Below, piece after piece: positions 1 to 10,508 of a stretch of DNA of 64,000 bases (position 1 is its first letter; every line of letters begins with the position of its first letter). This DNA comes from SZUA-22 sp963751695 (GTDB lineage: Bacteria > Bacteroidota > Ignavibacteria > Ignavibacteriales > Melioribacteraceae). A model generated the notes under the pieces. That model had not been told where the DNA came from. It ran no database searches and saw only the letters and a list, made by a program, of their open reading frames with translations. The stretch covers positions 589,223 to 653,222 of the forward strand of contig CAVVVP010000010.1 of the NCBI GenBank assembly GCA_963751695.1, written 5' to 3'. The position numbers and the translations under genes were made by a program.

Positions 1-116
1 TTCGATTATTTGAATTAAAGCAAGACCAAATCGAATTGGGAAAAGATACTTTGTAATAAATTGAACAGCTTTATGTGTTAGCTACAATTGGTAGTTAATA
101 TTCTGAGATTTAAATA
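1..116. other. non-coding left edge
   Basis: AT-rich stretch downstream of the last gene of the glucan run. I see no open reading frame, hairpin with T-run or RNA gene in it. Confidence 0.5.
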
Positions 117-1133
117 CTATTCAAACATGCCGCTGTTTTTATCGACTAAATAATCTTTCATTATTTTACCGGCTTCTGATAACTCATCTTCACTCCACCC
201 ACTCAGTTTTGAGGTTGTTGGAAGAAGTATTGATGATGTTTCATCTTTATTTGTAACCGACCAATTACAGCAACTTAAATTTGTTACATCCATATAGTAG
301 CGCCATTTATTAGTTTCAATTATATCAATATCTCCTCCAGCATTCGCTTCGCTTAATCCCCATTCAGTTACAAACAATGGAATACCAGCGGCCAATGCCA
401 AGTTTGCTTTATCTCTCAGCCATTGTTGGTGAGTACCAGTATAAAAATGTAACGAGTACGCAACATTTTCATCATCAATTCTATTGTTAATTATCTTATC
501 AACATCCTGAGACCAGTTTGGAGTGCCGACGACGATTATATTATCTGGGTCATTTTTTCTAATTTCTGAAATTACTGCTTCCGCATAAGGTTTTAGAACA
601 TTAGTCCAAGATACATTAAGAGGTTCATTATAAATTTCATAAATTATATTTTCATTTTCACCATATTCCTGTGAAATACTTTTAAAAAACTCTTTAGCCT
701 CTTCAAGGTGATCTTCACCATGATGATCATGCCAATCTACAATAACATAAATTCCTAGTTTTATACAAATATCAATAACTCTTTTAATTTTCATTTTTTC
801 CTGTTCGAGATTCTCTAGATATCCCCCATTTTCAATTCCCATTGCTGCTCGAATTACTGTGCATTTCCAATCATCCCTTAACCATTTTATCGTACTTTCG
901 CTATAATAATCTGGGGCCCACTGACTCCAGAATAAGCTCATTCCTCTTAAAGCAATAACCTCTCCATTTTTGTCAACCAGATTACTACCATCAATTGAAA
1001 GCTGTCCATATTTATTGACAATCGAAAATTGATTCTCAGGATTTTCCGTTACTCCGGAAGAATCTTTACAAGAGATACTAATTAAGAGTATTATAAAAAT
1101 GCTTAGTATAATATAATTGAGTTTTATTTGCAT
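117..1133 (-). CDS. GH5 endoglucanase-like lipoprotein
   Basis: A 338-residue glycoside hydrolase of family 5 (TIM barrel, retaining), likely cutting beta-glucan. A lipoprotein signal ends in LLISISC (Cys22). The barrel follows from about residue 42, with the acid/base in IYNEP (Glu170) and the nucleophile in FVTEWG (Glu257), as in GH5_2-type cellulases. It has no CBM and no T9SS tail, so it is probably lipid-anchored rather than released. It is the last gene of the co-directional glucan run, 30 bp behind an arylsulfotransferase-fold gene. Whether it prefers cellulose, mixed-linkage glucan or another beta-glucan cannot be read from the sequence; its place in the operon favours mixed-linkage or beta-1,3-glucan oligomers. 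The family call is secure, the substrate is not. Confidence 0.88.
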   Translation of the reverse strand: MQIKLNYIILSIFIILLISISCKDSSGVTENPENQFSIVNKYGQLSIDGSNLVDKNGEVIALRGMSLFWSQWAPDYYSESTIKWLRDDWKCTVIRAAMGIENGGYLENLEQEKMKIKRVIDICIKLGIYVIVDWHDHHGEDHLEEAKEFFKSISQEYGENENIIYEIYNEPLNVSWTNVLKPYAEAVISEIRKNDPDNIIVVGTPNWSQDVDKIINNRIDDENVAYSLHFYTGTHQQWLRDKANLALAAGIPLFVTEWGLSEANAGGDIDIIETNKWRYYMDVTNLSCCNWSVTNKDETSSILLPTTSKLSGWSEDELSEAGKIMKDYLVDKNSGMFE

Positions 1134-1163
1134 TTAACTTCTTTCCTAAATAATTAGATCATT

Positions 1164-3728
1164 TTATTTTAATAAGAGCATTTTCCTTACTTTTGAAAAA
1201 CCACTAGCATTTAAGCTATAGAAGTAGATTCCACTTGATAGATTCAATGCATCAAATTTTACTGAATATGTTCCAGCAGATTTATTTTCATCCACAAGCT
1301 CAGCAATCTCACTACCTAGAATATCAAAAACTTTTAACGACACGTGGCCACTTTGGGATATTGAAAAAATTATGGTAGTTGATGGGTTAAATGGATTGGG
1401 GTAGTTTGTAGATAAAGAATAATCATATATTGCTTGAGTTTCCTCGTCTAACTTTGTTGGTGCGTCCATTTTAAGAGATAGATTATCTATAAAAATATTT
1501 GGTGTGTACATTCCAGAATTAATTACCACACGGGCACTATTGTCAGATGATTCTTTCATTTCGAATGTGTATACATATCTCTTTTGAGCAGGAGAAAGAG
1601 CAGTGTAGCCTATAAGGCTGTAGTTTGTATATGGTGAAACATCTTGTCCAACTTTAATTTCCACAATCCGAGTTTCATCGGCCCATGCATCAAATTCAAA
1701 TGTATAATTTTGCCCTTGAATTAGTGGGATGTTGTTCTGTCTCAACTGAACGTCGTAAATTTGGGATCCCCCATTTTCTATCATAAAATTGCATATACCA
1801 TCATTTACTTGCACATCAGCTGAGGCTGTACCTCCTACTCCCCAAATCCAAGAATTGAGCTCATTTTCGAAATCACCATTAACAATAAGATTACTTCCCG
1901 GTTGAATTATATTTACAATGATATCTTCTTCGTTAGAAAAAGCACTTTCCTGGCCATTATTATCAACAGCAGTTACTCGAAAATAATAACGTGCTCCGTT
2001 TTGTAAGCCCACTAACTGTTTCAAGGTTGTGTGAGAGGAGTCCAATAGAGTTGTTGGATTTGGAATTCTCCCTCCGTAGATATTATAATATTCAATGTTT
2101 TTATCACCGAATTTGTTGAAAATTAATGTCAAATTATCAATCTGAGGTTCAAGGATAAGATATGGTGTATTGACATTACCTTTCCATGGATGTCTAAATG
2201 AGCGATAAACGTGATATCCATTATTAAATTTCATCTCAAATAATTTATTACCCTCTGGAGTGATCTCTTGTGCAATTGGGAAAACATCTCCTACAGCCCA
2301 ATTTATATGAGTATTTTCATTGGGTAATCGCTGTACATTACCCATGTAATATGAATAGTTATTGGCCTGCTCAATTTTATATTCCCAAATCAATTTAGCT
2401 GTCATATTTATTGTATCAATTTCATATTCAACTCCACGTGATTGTGGAGAATAATGCATATTACCATTATCAAATAATGTGTAGCGTAGATTACCTGTAG
2501 AACGAATTGCATGCTGATTTCGAAAACCACTAAGGGGATCATTTATGAACTGAAAATCATTATTTACTGAGCCTGGGATTCCCACCAATCTCCATATAAA
2601 TTCGCCCGTATTACGATTAATTTTTGAAATTTCACTAAGGTGTCTACTTGAAAGAAGTATATGGCCATCTTCATCTGTAAAAATAGCATTCATGTGTGGA
2701 AAACGAATATAACTACCTGTTAATAGTTCTAGCTCCAAATCTTGAATATCAAAATGATCCCAAGCGCGCCAAATAAAAATCATCTCATCTTCAGCGGTAA
2801 ATTCTTGAATACACGTTTCTCTAACTATCGCATTTGTCTTTCCACTAGAAACATACTGGCTCATATCAACAATTGTTTCTCTCCTTCCAATCAGAAAATA
2901 TCCATTGTTCGGAAGCATAAAAAGCTCATGTTCATCAGTAGTGTATCCATTAGTTGTACACATCGATTTTATAAATTCAAAATTCTCGGTTAGAGCTATA
3001 TAACCTTCACCAGATCCCCCGTAACCATCTCTTACCAGCATAGTAATCCAACCATTTGATTGAACCTTAAAGTCTCTTCTTTTGTCAGAAGTTCTCCAAT
3101 ACCAAACCGGATCTCCAGAAGTATCGAAAATAATATTATAATTTGGTGGTCCCCAATTGTTTAAGAATATATAATCACTAGACGGATTATCGTAGTTGGT
3201 AATATTCACATGAGGAAAATCTGATGGGACAGAGACACCATTTGGCATAATCATCGGCTGGGTATTAGTTTTACTAATTCGGAATTCTGCAGAATTTTTG
3301 CTAGTCAGAATTTCGGATGAGTGTTTCTGAATTTCTTCAGCCAAAATAGTGAATTTGTAGGTTAGAGATTTTGGAAGATTTATATCGAGCTGAGAAAATT
3401 TTGGGTCTATTTTTACACTAACTTCCTCATTTATTGCAAAACCTTTTTTCGATTTAAATATTATTGTATGTTTATCTGAAGCAATTACAGTAGTTCCAGT
3501 ATGATTACCACTTCTTGAACCATTCAACTTTATAACTGAGCTAAGGTTAATTAGTTTCTTTGGAGATAAATTTTTAAACCTAATTATTATTGTAGAATTA
3601 GGGTGTATGAATTTAGAATTATTACTTGGGAAAATATACTCATAACCTTCATACGAATTATCAGAAGCCACTAATTGGGATAGAATTAAAAAAAACAACA
3701 ATATAGTTGGCACACCAGTTTTTAACAT
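1164..3728 (-). CDS. T9SS-exported arylsulfotransferase-fold protein with Fn3 and CBM4/9-like domains
   Basis: An 854-residue protein. In order: signal peptide (1-22), Ig-like Big_5-type domain (about 30-130), ASST-type beta-propeller (about 165-515), fibronectin III-like domain (about 523-606), CBM4/9-like module starting at NLIVNGDFE (about 613-755) and T9SS type A sorting domain (about 770-854). ASST enzymes move sulfate between phenolic donors and acceptors through a sulfo-histidine. Conserved histidines are visible in DEHE (H267), PHMNA (H345), SSRH (R362/H363) and NQHA (H406), so the active site looks complete. The carbohydrate-binding module and the operon of glucanases suggest that it acts on, or binds near, a polysaccharide. 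The real substrate is unknown. A paralogue lies immediately upstream, after a 105-bp gap. Confidence 0.8.
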   Translation of the reverse strand: MLKTGVPTILLFFLILSQLVASDNSYEGYEYIFPSNNSKFIHPNSTIIIRFKNLSPKKLINLSSVIKLNGSRSGNHTGTTVIASDKHTIIFKSKKGFAINEEVSVKIDPKFSQLDINLPKSLTYKFTILAEEIQKHSSEILTSKNSAEFRISKTNTQPMIMPNGVSVPSDFPHVNITNYDNPSSDYIFLNNWGPPNYNIIFDTSGDPVWYWRTSDKRRDFKVQSNGWITMLVRDGYGGSGEGYIALTENFEFIKSMCTTNGYTTDEHELFMLPNNGYFLIGRRETIVDMSQYVSSGKTNAIVRETCIQEFTAEDEMIFIWRAWDHFDIQDLELELLTGSYIRFPHMNAIFTDEDGHILLSSRHLSEISKINRNTGEFIWRLVGIPGSVNNDFQFINDPLSGFRNQHAIRSTGNLRYTLFDNGNMHYSPQSRGVEYEIDTINMTAKLIWEYKIEQANNYSYYMGNVQRLPNENTHINWAVGDVFPIAQEITPEGNKLFEMKFNNGYHVYRSFRHPWKGNVNTPYLILEPQIDNLTLIFNKFGDKNIEYYNIYGGRIPNPTTLLDSSHTTLKQLVGLQNGARYYFRVTAVDNNGQESAFSNEEDIIVNIIQPGSNLIVNGDFENELNSWIWGVGGTASADVQVNDGICNFMIENGGSQIYDVQLRQNNIPLIQGQNYTFEFDAWADETRIVEIKVGQDVSPYTNYSLIGYTALSPAQKRYVYTFEMKESSDNSARVVINSGMYTPNIFIDNLSLKMDAPTKLDEETQAIYDYSLSTNYPNPFNPSTTIIFSISQSGHVSLKVFDILGSEIAELVDENKSAGTYSVKFDALNLSSGIYFYSLNASGFSKVRKMLLLK

Positions 3729-3833
3729 TTCAAATCAATATAGTTTGATATTTATCTGTATTATTTTATTCATAAGTAGATAGTTTGGGACATCTCCTTC
3801 CAAATCAATTGTGCGAATGATTGTGGATAAGAA

Positions 3834-6713
3834 TTATCTTAACAAAATACATTTTCTTACATCCCTAAAATATTCCGTTTCCAGCTTATAAAAATATATT
3901 CCACTTGATAATTCGGAAGCATCAAATTTAATAGAATATGTACCTGGTGATTTATGAGTATCCATTAAAGTTTTTATTTCCTTTCCTAAAATGTTAAATA
4001 TTGAAAGCTTTACATTGCTAGCACTTGGAATTGAAAACTGTATTGTTGTAGTTGGATTAAATGGATTCGGATAATTTTGATTTAAGCTATATTCGTTCGG
4101 AATATGATTTTCATTTTTGCTAACACTTGTGGTAGTATCAATTACAGAAAATTCACCTAGACTTGTATTAAAGATAGTTGAATTATCTTCACTAGTAATT
4201 TGAATTCTAAAATTCTCCCCTATTTGCAAATCCGTTGGGATATTCCATTCATAAGCTTGATAATTTCCAGCAATGGTGTCCAGAGAAAGAATGGTATTCT
4301 GATTTTGTAATAGATCGATATAAACGTTTCCCAAAATATTTGTTTCCCATCGAATTATTTCCGAATTACCACTTGCCCAGACTTCTCCCCCTTTGGGAAC
4401 TACATTACTAATGAATGGACCTGTAATATTAAAACTCCAAACATCTGACCATTCACTTATTTTTGAATCAAGTACAGAATTAACTCTCCAGTAGTATATT
4501 GAATTATTAGTCAGACCACCGATCGTTAAATCAGATAAATTCGTATTGGACTCTTTAATAATGGATGTGAAATTACTGTCAGTTGAAATCTGAACATTAA
4601 ATAAATTGTACATTCCCTTACCTGTCCATCTTATCGTAATTGAATCCTGCAGTACTAATTTCTGTTTATTTTCGGGCTCGTACAAAATAGGTGTATTGTT
4701 TTCAACATCATCTACGGGTACTCCAAATACTATTTCACCAAATCCATTTAATGTTGTAATAAGTTCATTTTGAATACTATCATAAGTTGTTGAGTGCGGG
4801 ACAAATAATCCTTGATTGGGAAATTGACGATAATGAATAATTGTGTTTTCTGGATTTGTAATTTCTGGAAATTGTTCTAGGTCAATATGTAACTCAGCAG
4901 TTTGAGTATTTATGGCAAATCCTTCATAAATAATCGAGACAGGAAACACAGTAATATTATTATTTATAAATTCTGGTTTAACCGGTCCATATGGTAGACG
5001 TATAATTGTTACTTCATTATAGTCAGGACTAGGTAATAAAATATATTGTATTTCTACACCTGTTATTATTGATTCATTATTAAATGAATATCGGCTTCCT
5101 TCTTTCACTTCAAAATTTGTAAAGCTTCGTTTATCAATTGAGCTTTTCCATGGGAATTTATAAGCACGATAAGCTAATACACCTTTTGGCAACGAAAATT
5201 CTAGTGCAATTGATCCATCTGCATGTACTTCCACAGCATTACGATACACAAATTGTGGATTTGGAACTCCATATCCAATAAACCAACCTCCATCTTCCAA
5301 TGTTTCGGCGTTACCAGCGGTAACACAGAAAATATTTCCATTTGGATATTTCCATTCATTTACCATAGTGGCAATCTTATTTACTTCATCCAATTCGTAT
5401 TCAACCGCTCTTGAATAAGGAAGTTGATGAAACTGACCATTATCAAACATGGTAATATTTCCGTTTGGTCTTCTACGAATGTTGTGTTGTCTTGAGTGGT
5501 AATATGGAGCATTCTCCTCATGTTCACCAACAAATGTAAATTCACCTCTAGGACCTCCCATTCTCCACATAACTTCACCAGTTTCCTTACTTATTTTCAT
5601 AATTTCACTGTGGTTTCTAAAGGAGGCTAGTATGTTACCATCAATATCAACATCAAAAGCATTCAGTGTTCCATAGTTTATTCGGGCTACAGTCAAATCT
5701 AAATCGCTATCAGTAATTGGTATATAATCAATATTACGCCATTCAAATACAACGTTTTTTTCTTTATCTTGCTCTTGAATAATATTTATTACTAATTGTG
5801 CATCCGTTTTACCACCTTCAACTATTTTACTCATATCATAAATAATTGTGTGGTAAGACATCATCATAACATGACCGTTAGGCAACATCTTGAATTCATG
5901 AAAATCAGTTATGTAACCATTTTTCATTTTAAAACTATCTACTACTGTTAGAGTACTATCCATTACAATATGCTGTAATTCTTCACTTGGAAGAGGTACA
6001 TTCAAAGAAAAATCGCCAAGAGCATATGTCAAAAGTCCATTTTGTTGAACTTGGAAATCAAATGGGGCACCATTGACCCTTACGGAATCTAAGATTTCTC
6101 CATTCTTATCCAGTATAAAAATGAAATTATCGTATTTAGCAGGAACGTTGCGATCCCACGTAGCCATGAATATATTCCCCTCCGCGGGATTATTGAGAGA
6201 GTCAATAGTTATTGGTGGAGCAGGTAGTAACGCATCCGTATTATCGGTTTTAAATAAATTTTGGGCAGGGTCTTCAATTAGTGAAGTGGTATTACTAAAG
6301 GATGCATTTCTGATTTGTACGATCCCTATAGGGGCTGTTTGGAAATTAAACGAAAATTTAGGAATCTTGATTCCATCTAAAGTTTGTATCCCATCAGCTA
6401 AAATTACCGTAACATTTTCGTCACCAGCAAATTGTGTGTTTGGATTGAATACAATTGTTCTACCTCCATTTGATAAAATCAATTCTCCAGTATGATGGCC
6501 ACTCTTTGACCCCTCGACAGTTATGAACAGATCCTCTAAAGTGGATACATCAATTTCTCTAAAATGTTTCAAGATAATATTAGTCTCTATGTTCACCATG
6601 ATTGATGATGGTTTAGGACTGATAAATTGATAAGGGTTCTCTGTTTGAGCAATTAAATTCGAAAACAAGGTGGGCAGCAAAAAAAATAATGAACAATTTC
6701 TAAAAAAATTCAT
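3834..6713 (-). CDS. T9SS-exported arylsulfotransferase-fold paralogue
   Basis: A 959-residue paralogue of the next gene. It has a signal peptide, an Ig-like domain (about 28-128), an ASST-type propeller (about 165-520), further Ig/Fn3-like segments (about 690-855) and a T9SS type A tail (about 875-959). Equivalent motifs are DFHE (H272), SFRNH (R366) and SRQH (H410). The position of H345 in the paralogue is threonine here (YGTLNA, T349), and the His after the Arg is Asn. If that His is needed for sulfate transfer, as the E. coli enzyme suggests, this copy may be inactive or altered. There is no CBM4/9-like module. It is 22 bp downstream of the GH3 gene. ASST fold: confident; activity: doubtful. 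Confidence 0.78.
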   Translation of the reverse strand: MNFFRNCSLFFLLPTLFSNLIAQTENPYQFISPKPSSIMVNIETNIILKHFREIDVSTLEDLFITVEGSKSGHHTGELILSNGGRTIVFNPNTQFAGDENVTVILADGIQTLDGIKIPKFSFNFQTAPIGIVQIRNASFSNTTSLIEDPAQNLFKTDNTDALLPAPPITIDSLNNPAEGNIFMATWDRNVPAKYDNFIFILDKNGEILDSVRVNGAPFDFQVQQNGLLTYALGDFSLNVPLPSEELQHIVMDSTLTVVDSFKMKNGYITDFHEFKMLPNGHVMMMSYHTIIYDMSKIVEGGKTDAQLVINIIQEQDKEKNVVFEWRNIDYIPITDSDLDLTVARINYGTLNAFDVDIDGNILASFRNHSEIMKISKETGEVMWRMGGPRGEFTFVGEHEENAPYYHSRQHNIRRRPNGNITMFDNGQFHQLPYSRAVEYELDEVNKIATMVNEWKYPNGNIFCVTAGNAETLEDGGWFIGYGVPNPQFVYRNAVEVHADGSIALEFSLPKGVLAYRAYKFPWKSSIDKRSFTNFEVKEGSRYSFNNESIITGVEIQYILLPSPDYNEVTIIRLPYGPVKPEFINNNITVFPVSIIYEGFAINTQTAELHIDLEQFPEITNPENTIIHYRQFPNQGLFVPHSTTYDSIQNELITTLNGFGEIVFGVPVDDVENNTPILYEPENKQKLVLQDSITIRWTGKGMYNLFNVQISTDSNFTSIIKESNTNLSDLTIGGLTNNSIYYWRVNSVLDSKISEWSDVWSFNITGPFISNVVPKGGEVWASGNSEIIRWETNILGNVYIDLLQNQNTILSLDTIAGNYQAYEWNIPTDLQIGENFRIQITSEDNSTIFNTSLGEFSVIDTTTSVSKNENHIPNEYSLNQNYPNPFNPTTTIQFSIPSASNVKLSIFNILGKEIKTLMDTHKSPGTYSIKFDASELSSGIYFYKLETEYFRDVRKCILLR

Positions 6714-6735
6714 AAAACCTCTATTATTTTTAATT

Positions 6736-9561
6736 TCACTTCAATAGTATCATCTTTTTAGTATCAATGAAAGTACCTGCTGTTAGCCTATAATAATATA
6801 CTCCACTAGTTAAATTTTTCGCATTGAACTCAACTTTATATGTTCCAGGATTTTGGTACTCGCTTACCAGTTTGGTTACAATCCTTCCTAAAACATCAAA
6901 TACTTGTAACTTAACCATACTTGAGTTTTTGATCGAATAGCTAATTTTCGTTGTAGGATTAAATGGATTCAGATAATTTTGATTTAGAATATAATCTAAA
7001 TTATTATGATTGTGATCCACATCTGTTGTAGTCGTCAAATCGAACCAGTTTAAATTAAATCCCCCTTTTTCGGCGTATAGTCTTATTGTATATGTACCTG
7101 CTTCAAGATCAATTATGCTAGTTGTTGTATTCCAAGTTTGCCATCCACCTGTAATGGGTATATTTCTGTTGAGTTTTTCAGTTCCATCAACTAAAACTTT
7201 TAAAATCCCTCCACTACTCTCACTGGCAATACGAAAATTAATAAAGTATGATCCGGAAAACTGAATCTCACATTCATAATCAAGCCAATCTCCATCATCT
7301 ATCCAACCTACATTTAAACCACCTCCAAGATCACCGGTTCCCTCAGTTTGAATTCCATACATATCTGAATAGTCTTCAGCCTGAATTCGACCTGGTAAAC
7401 TATGAGTCCCTTGGATATGGTTTAAATAGTTAATTACATCTACATCCTCGAAAATCTCTAAAGTTCCATTATCCTCTGACGAAATATTTCCACCAGCATA
7501 GGATATCTTAATTAAATCATTTTTAACAACTTCATCTTTTAGTTCTAAAATGATAATGTTGTTATCGATTTTGCTAAGATTATAATTTACAACTTGGATG
7601 TCTTCAGATTCATTTCTTGAGACCGAAAATTGAGCATCAGTATTACTTTCATTCGCCATTGATTTATTAAATGCAAGTTCAATATGAAGTCCATCTTCCG
7701 TAAGCAATCCAGATTGTAAAAGTGGAGATGATCCAACAACAGAATTATCATAAGATGATATCCCAAAATCGTAAGCAAATAATGGATCGTAATTATCATC
7801 ACCAAAATTTATTGGAATTTGATCCATTGATTTTGGCCACGTCAATGGTAACAGTCCTTTCGGTTGATAATCTCCCACAAGTACCTGAACAATACCATCT
7901 CCTTCAGTACCTGGTAACCAAGCAGCTATAAATGCATCAGAATTATGAAGTACAGGATTTATAATCATTGGTCTACCAGATATAAGAATAGTGATCACCG
8001 GTTTACCCAAATTATTCAATTTTCTAACTAGCTTAATTTGATCTTTTTTAATCGTTAAATCATCGCTATCACCATTACCTTCAGCGTAAGGTTCTTCTCC
8101 AATTACAACAATTATATAGTCAGCATCGTTATCCGCTTCATCAAAGTTTCCATCAGGATCATAAACATACTGGTTACTTGGAGCAATATTTTCTAATCCT
8201 TCCAGAATTGTTGTCCCCTCAGTTATATTTCCACTAGCTCCCTGCCATTGAATAGTCCATCCACCGCACTGAAAACCTAAATTATTAGCATGTTCGCCAG
8301 CTACAAGTATTTTTGAACCAAATTTCGGAAGCGGTAGGATATTATCATTTTTCTTCAATAGCACCATTGATTCTCTTACACACTCTCTAGCCACTGAACG
8401 ATGAGCTTCTGAACCAATCTTACTCAATAAACTTCTATCTGCATAGGGATTTTCAAACAAACCAAACTCAAACTTTACTCTCAGTATTCTTGCTACTGCA
8501 TCATCTATTCTTGCTTCAGAAACTTTTTCTTGTTGTACTAGCGATTTTAATGTTGTGAAGAATCCACTGTAATTATTGGGAACCATAACCATATCAATGC
8601 CAGCATTGATAGAAATTTCTACATCTGAGGTATAATCTCCGGGGATCTGATCAATGGCAGCCCAATCCGAAATAATCAATCCATCAAATCCAAGTTCAGT
8701 TTTTAAGACATCAGTAAGTAAATACTTGTCCCCATGCAGCTTTGTACCATTCCAGCTATTATATGATGCCATAATGGTTCGTGTATTATTTTCAATAGCC
8801 GCAACGTATCCTGGTAAATGGATTGCTCGAAGTTCTTCCTCAGATACTTCAGTATTCCCTTGATCATCACCATTAGTAGTACCGCCATCCCCAATGTAAT
8901 GCTTAGCACATGCTACAACGCTAGTTGGTGAATTCAAAGTATCATTTTGAAAGCCTAATACTGCTGGACCCGCTAATAATTCTGTAAGTTCTGGAGTCTC
9001 TCCGAATCCTTCGTAGGTGCGCCCCCATCTTTCATCCCGAGGAACGGCGACACACGGTGCAAAAGTCCAATCAATCCCAGTTGCAGCTATTTCTACTGCT
9101 GTTATCCTTGAAGCTTGTTCGATTAATTTTGGATTTCTAGTAGCACCTAAACCAATATTATGAGGGAAAATAACTGCACCTACCACATTGCTGTGCCCAT
9201 GAACTGCATCAATACCATAAATTAAAGGAATTTCTAACCTAGACTGCATGGCTTTAAGTTGAAAAGAGTCGTACAAATTGGCCCAATCTAAAGAAGAATT
9301 TCCAGAGGATGGATCTGAACCTCCGCCGCTCAAAATTGAGCCCAAATAATAATTATTGACGTCATCCATATTCTCTATTGCCGCATTATCAGCCTGTGTC
9401 ATCTGGCCGATTTTTTCATCAAGTGTCATCCGACTTAAGAGGTCATTTATGCGATCATCAATAGATGCATTCGGATCTTTGTATGTCGGAATTTGGGCAA
9501 TGCTGGATACACTGTATAGAAATGCAATAACAAAAACGTATTTTATAAAACTTGGTTTCAT
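6736..9561 (-). CDS. GH3 beta-glucosidase with CBM6 and T9SS tail
   Basis: A 941-residue exported family 3 glycoside hydrolase releasing glucose from beta-glucan oligosaccharides. It has a signal peptide (about 1-22), a GH3 N-terminal barrel with KHYIGDGGT near 220 and the nucleophile in IISDWA (Asp299), a GH3 C-terminal alpha/beta sandwich (about 395-610), a linker domain, a CBM6 module (about 715-845; GWIDDGDWLDYE) and a T9SS type A domain (about 855-941). The overall GH3 order resembles ExoP-type exo-1,3/1,4-beta-glucanases. It sits between the GH16 gene and the arylsulfotransferase-fold genes with short gaps, consistent with one transcript. CBM6 modules often bind beta-1,3-glucan chain ends, which would fit the locus. 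Confidence 0.92.
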   Translation of the reverse strand: MKPSFIKYVFVIAFLYSVSSIAQIPTYKDPNASIDDRINDLLSRMTLDEKIGQMTQADNAAIENMDDVNNYYLGSILSGGGSDPSSGNSSLDWANLYDSFQLKAMQSRLEIPLIYGIDAVHGHSNVVGAVIFPHNIGLGATRNPKLIEQASRITAVEIAATGIDWTFAPCVAVPRDERWGRTYEGFGETPELTELLAGPAVLGFQNDTLNSPTSVVACAKHYIGDGGTTNGDDQGNTEVSEEELRAIHLPGYVAAIENNTRTIMASYNSWNGTKLHGDKYLLTDVLKTELGFDGLIISDWAAIDQIPGDYTSDVEISINAGIDMVMVPNNYSGFFTTLKSLVQQEKVSEARIDDAVARILRVKFEFGLFENPYADRSLLSKIGSEAHRSVARECVRESMVLLKKNDNILPLPKFGSKILVAGEHANNLGFQCGGWTIQWQGASGNITEGTTILEGLENIAPSNQYVYDPDGNFDEADNDADYIIVVIGEEPYAEGNGDSDDLTIKKDQIKLVRKLNNLGKPVITILISGRPMIINPVLHNSDAFIAAWLPGTEGDGIVQVLVGDYQPKGLLPLTWPKSMDQIPINFGDDNYDPLFAYDFGISSYDNSVVGSSPLLQSGLLTEDGLHIELAFNKSMANESNTDAQFSVSRNESEDIQVVNYNLSKIDNNIIILELKDEVVKNDLIKISYAGGNISSEDNGTLEIFEDVDVINYLNHIQGTHSLPGRIQAEDYSDMYGIQTEGTGDLGGGLNVGWIDDGDWLDYECEIQFSGSYFINFRIASESSGGILKVLVDGTEKLNRNIPITGGWQTWNTTTSIIDLEAGTYTIRLYAEKGGFNLNWFDLTTTTDVDHNHNNLDYILNQNYLNPFNPTTKISYSIKNSSMVKLQVFDVLGRIVTKLVSEYQNPGTYKVEFNAKNLTSGVYYYRLTAGTFIDTKKMILLK

Positions 9562-9626
9562 AGGTCTCGCATTATTATTTGTTATCGAATTTCGATCTAA
9601 TTTATCCTGATTCTGTCAGAGTATTG

Positions 9627-10472
9627 TTATTCTGATTTTTCATAGACCCGTGCATAATCAACATCCATTTTGACAGGGAACATTGAGTTATCAATTCCTT
9701 GTACGCCACCCCAACTTCCTCCGATTGCAATATTCATAATCAAATGAAATCTTTTATCAAAGGGCCATTCTCGAAATGATTTATTCTCATTATTGAAAGT
9801 AAAATATTTATTATCATCAACATAAAAGTCTATTTTTTCTTCGTCCCATTCAATAGCATAGATATGAAATTCACTAAAAGCTGTTGGGATTTTTAATTGA
9901 CTTCCTACTTGAGTTCCAATTTTGTGATTATAGGCTTCCGTGTGAACTGTCCCATGAATTACAGTTGGATCATATCCTACATGCTCCATTATATCAATTT
10001 CACCACTCGATGGCCATCCACCATAAACCCAATCTGTTGGAAGCATCCAAATGGCTGGCCACGTACCTCGACCCGTTGGTAATTTGGCCTTAACTTCTAT
10101 TCGTCCATATTTCCAATCACCTTTATATCTTGTGACAACTCTGGCAGATGTATAATTGATTGTCACATTTTCATAGTAGTGAGCTTCGATTGTCATTTTA
10201 CCGTTATTAACTCTAACATTTACAGAATCATTTGTATAGTATTGACTCTCGTTGTTCCCCCAACCATCGCCGCCAATGTCATAATCCCATTTAGCATCAT
10301 CTAGTGCACCGTCATAATTAAATTCGTCATTCCAGACTAATTCATATCCTTCAATTTCAAGGGAATCCTTTACCCCATTCCCTGGATCAGTAATTGATTC
10401 CTCCCCACCACAACTCATTGAATACAATCCGAGTGTCAGAACTAAGTATGTAATTAAACTATAGTTTTTCAT
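9627..10472 (-). CDS. GH16 laminarinase-like lipoprotein
   Basis: A 281-residue family 16 endo-beta-1,3-glucanase. A short lipoprotein signal ends at SMSC (Cys21) and is followed by a single GH16 jelly roll. The catalytic signature GEIDIMEHVG is intact (Glu158 nucleophile, Asp160, Glu163 acid/base). The extra Met inside the motif (E-x-D-x-x-E) is the laminarinase form, unlike the lichenase E-x-D-x-E form seen in the other GH16 of this locus. RGTWPAIWMLP and the C-terminal MDVDYARVYE strand are also typical of laminarinases. It carries no CBM or sorting tail, so it is likely anchored in the outer membrane as the endo-acting enzyme. It is 36 bp downstream of the phosphorylase gene. Confidence 0.93.
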   Translation of the reverse strand: MKNYSLITYLVLTLGLYSMSCGGEESITDPGNGVKDSLEIEGYELVWNDEFNYDGALDDAKWDYDIGGDGWGNNESQYYTNDSVNVRVNNGKMTIEAHYYENVTINYTSARVVTRYKGDWKYGRIEVKAKLPTGRGTWPAIWMLPTDWVYGGWPSSGEIDIMEHVGYDPTVIHGTVHTEAYNHKIGTQVGSQLKIPTAFSEFHIYAIEWDEEKIDFYVDDNKYFTFNNENKSFREWPFDKRFHLIMNIAIGGSWGGVQGIDNSMFPVKMDVDYARVYEKSE

Positions 10473-10508
10473 TTTTTACCACTTTGATTTTTTTAATATA
10501 ATTCTTTC

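Noticed and set aside
6073..6495. 140-residue plus-strand open frame
   Set aside because: Shadow of the arylsulfotransferase-fold gene on the opposite strand; no start context or known motifs.
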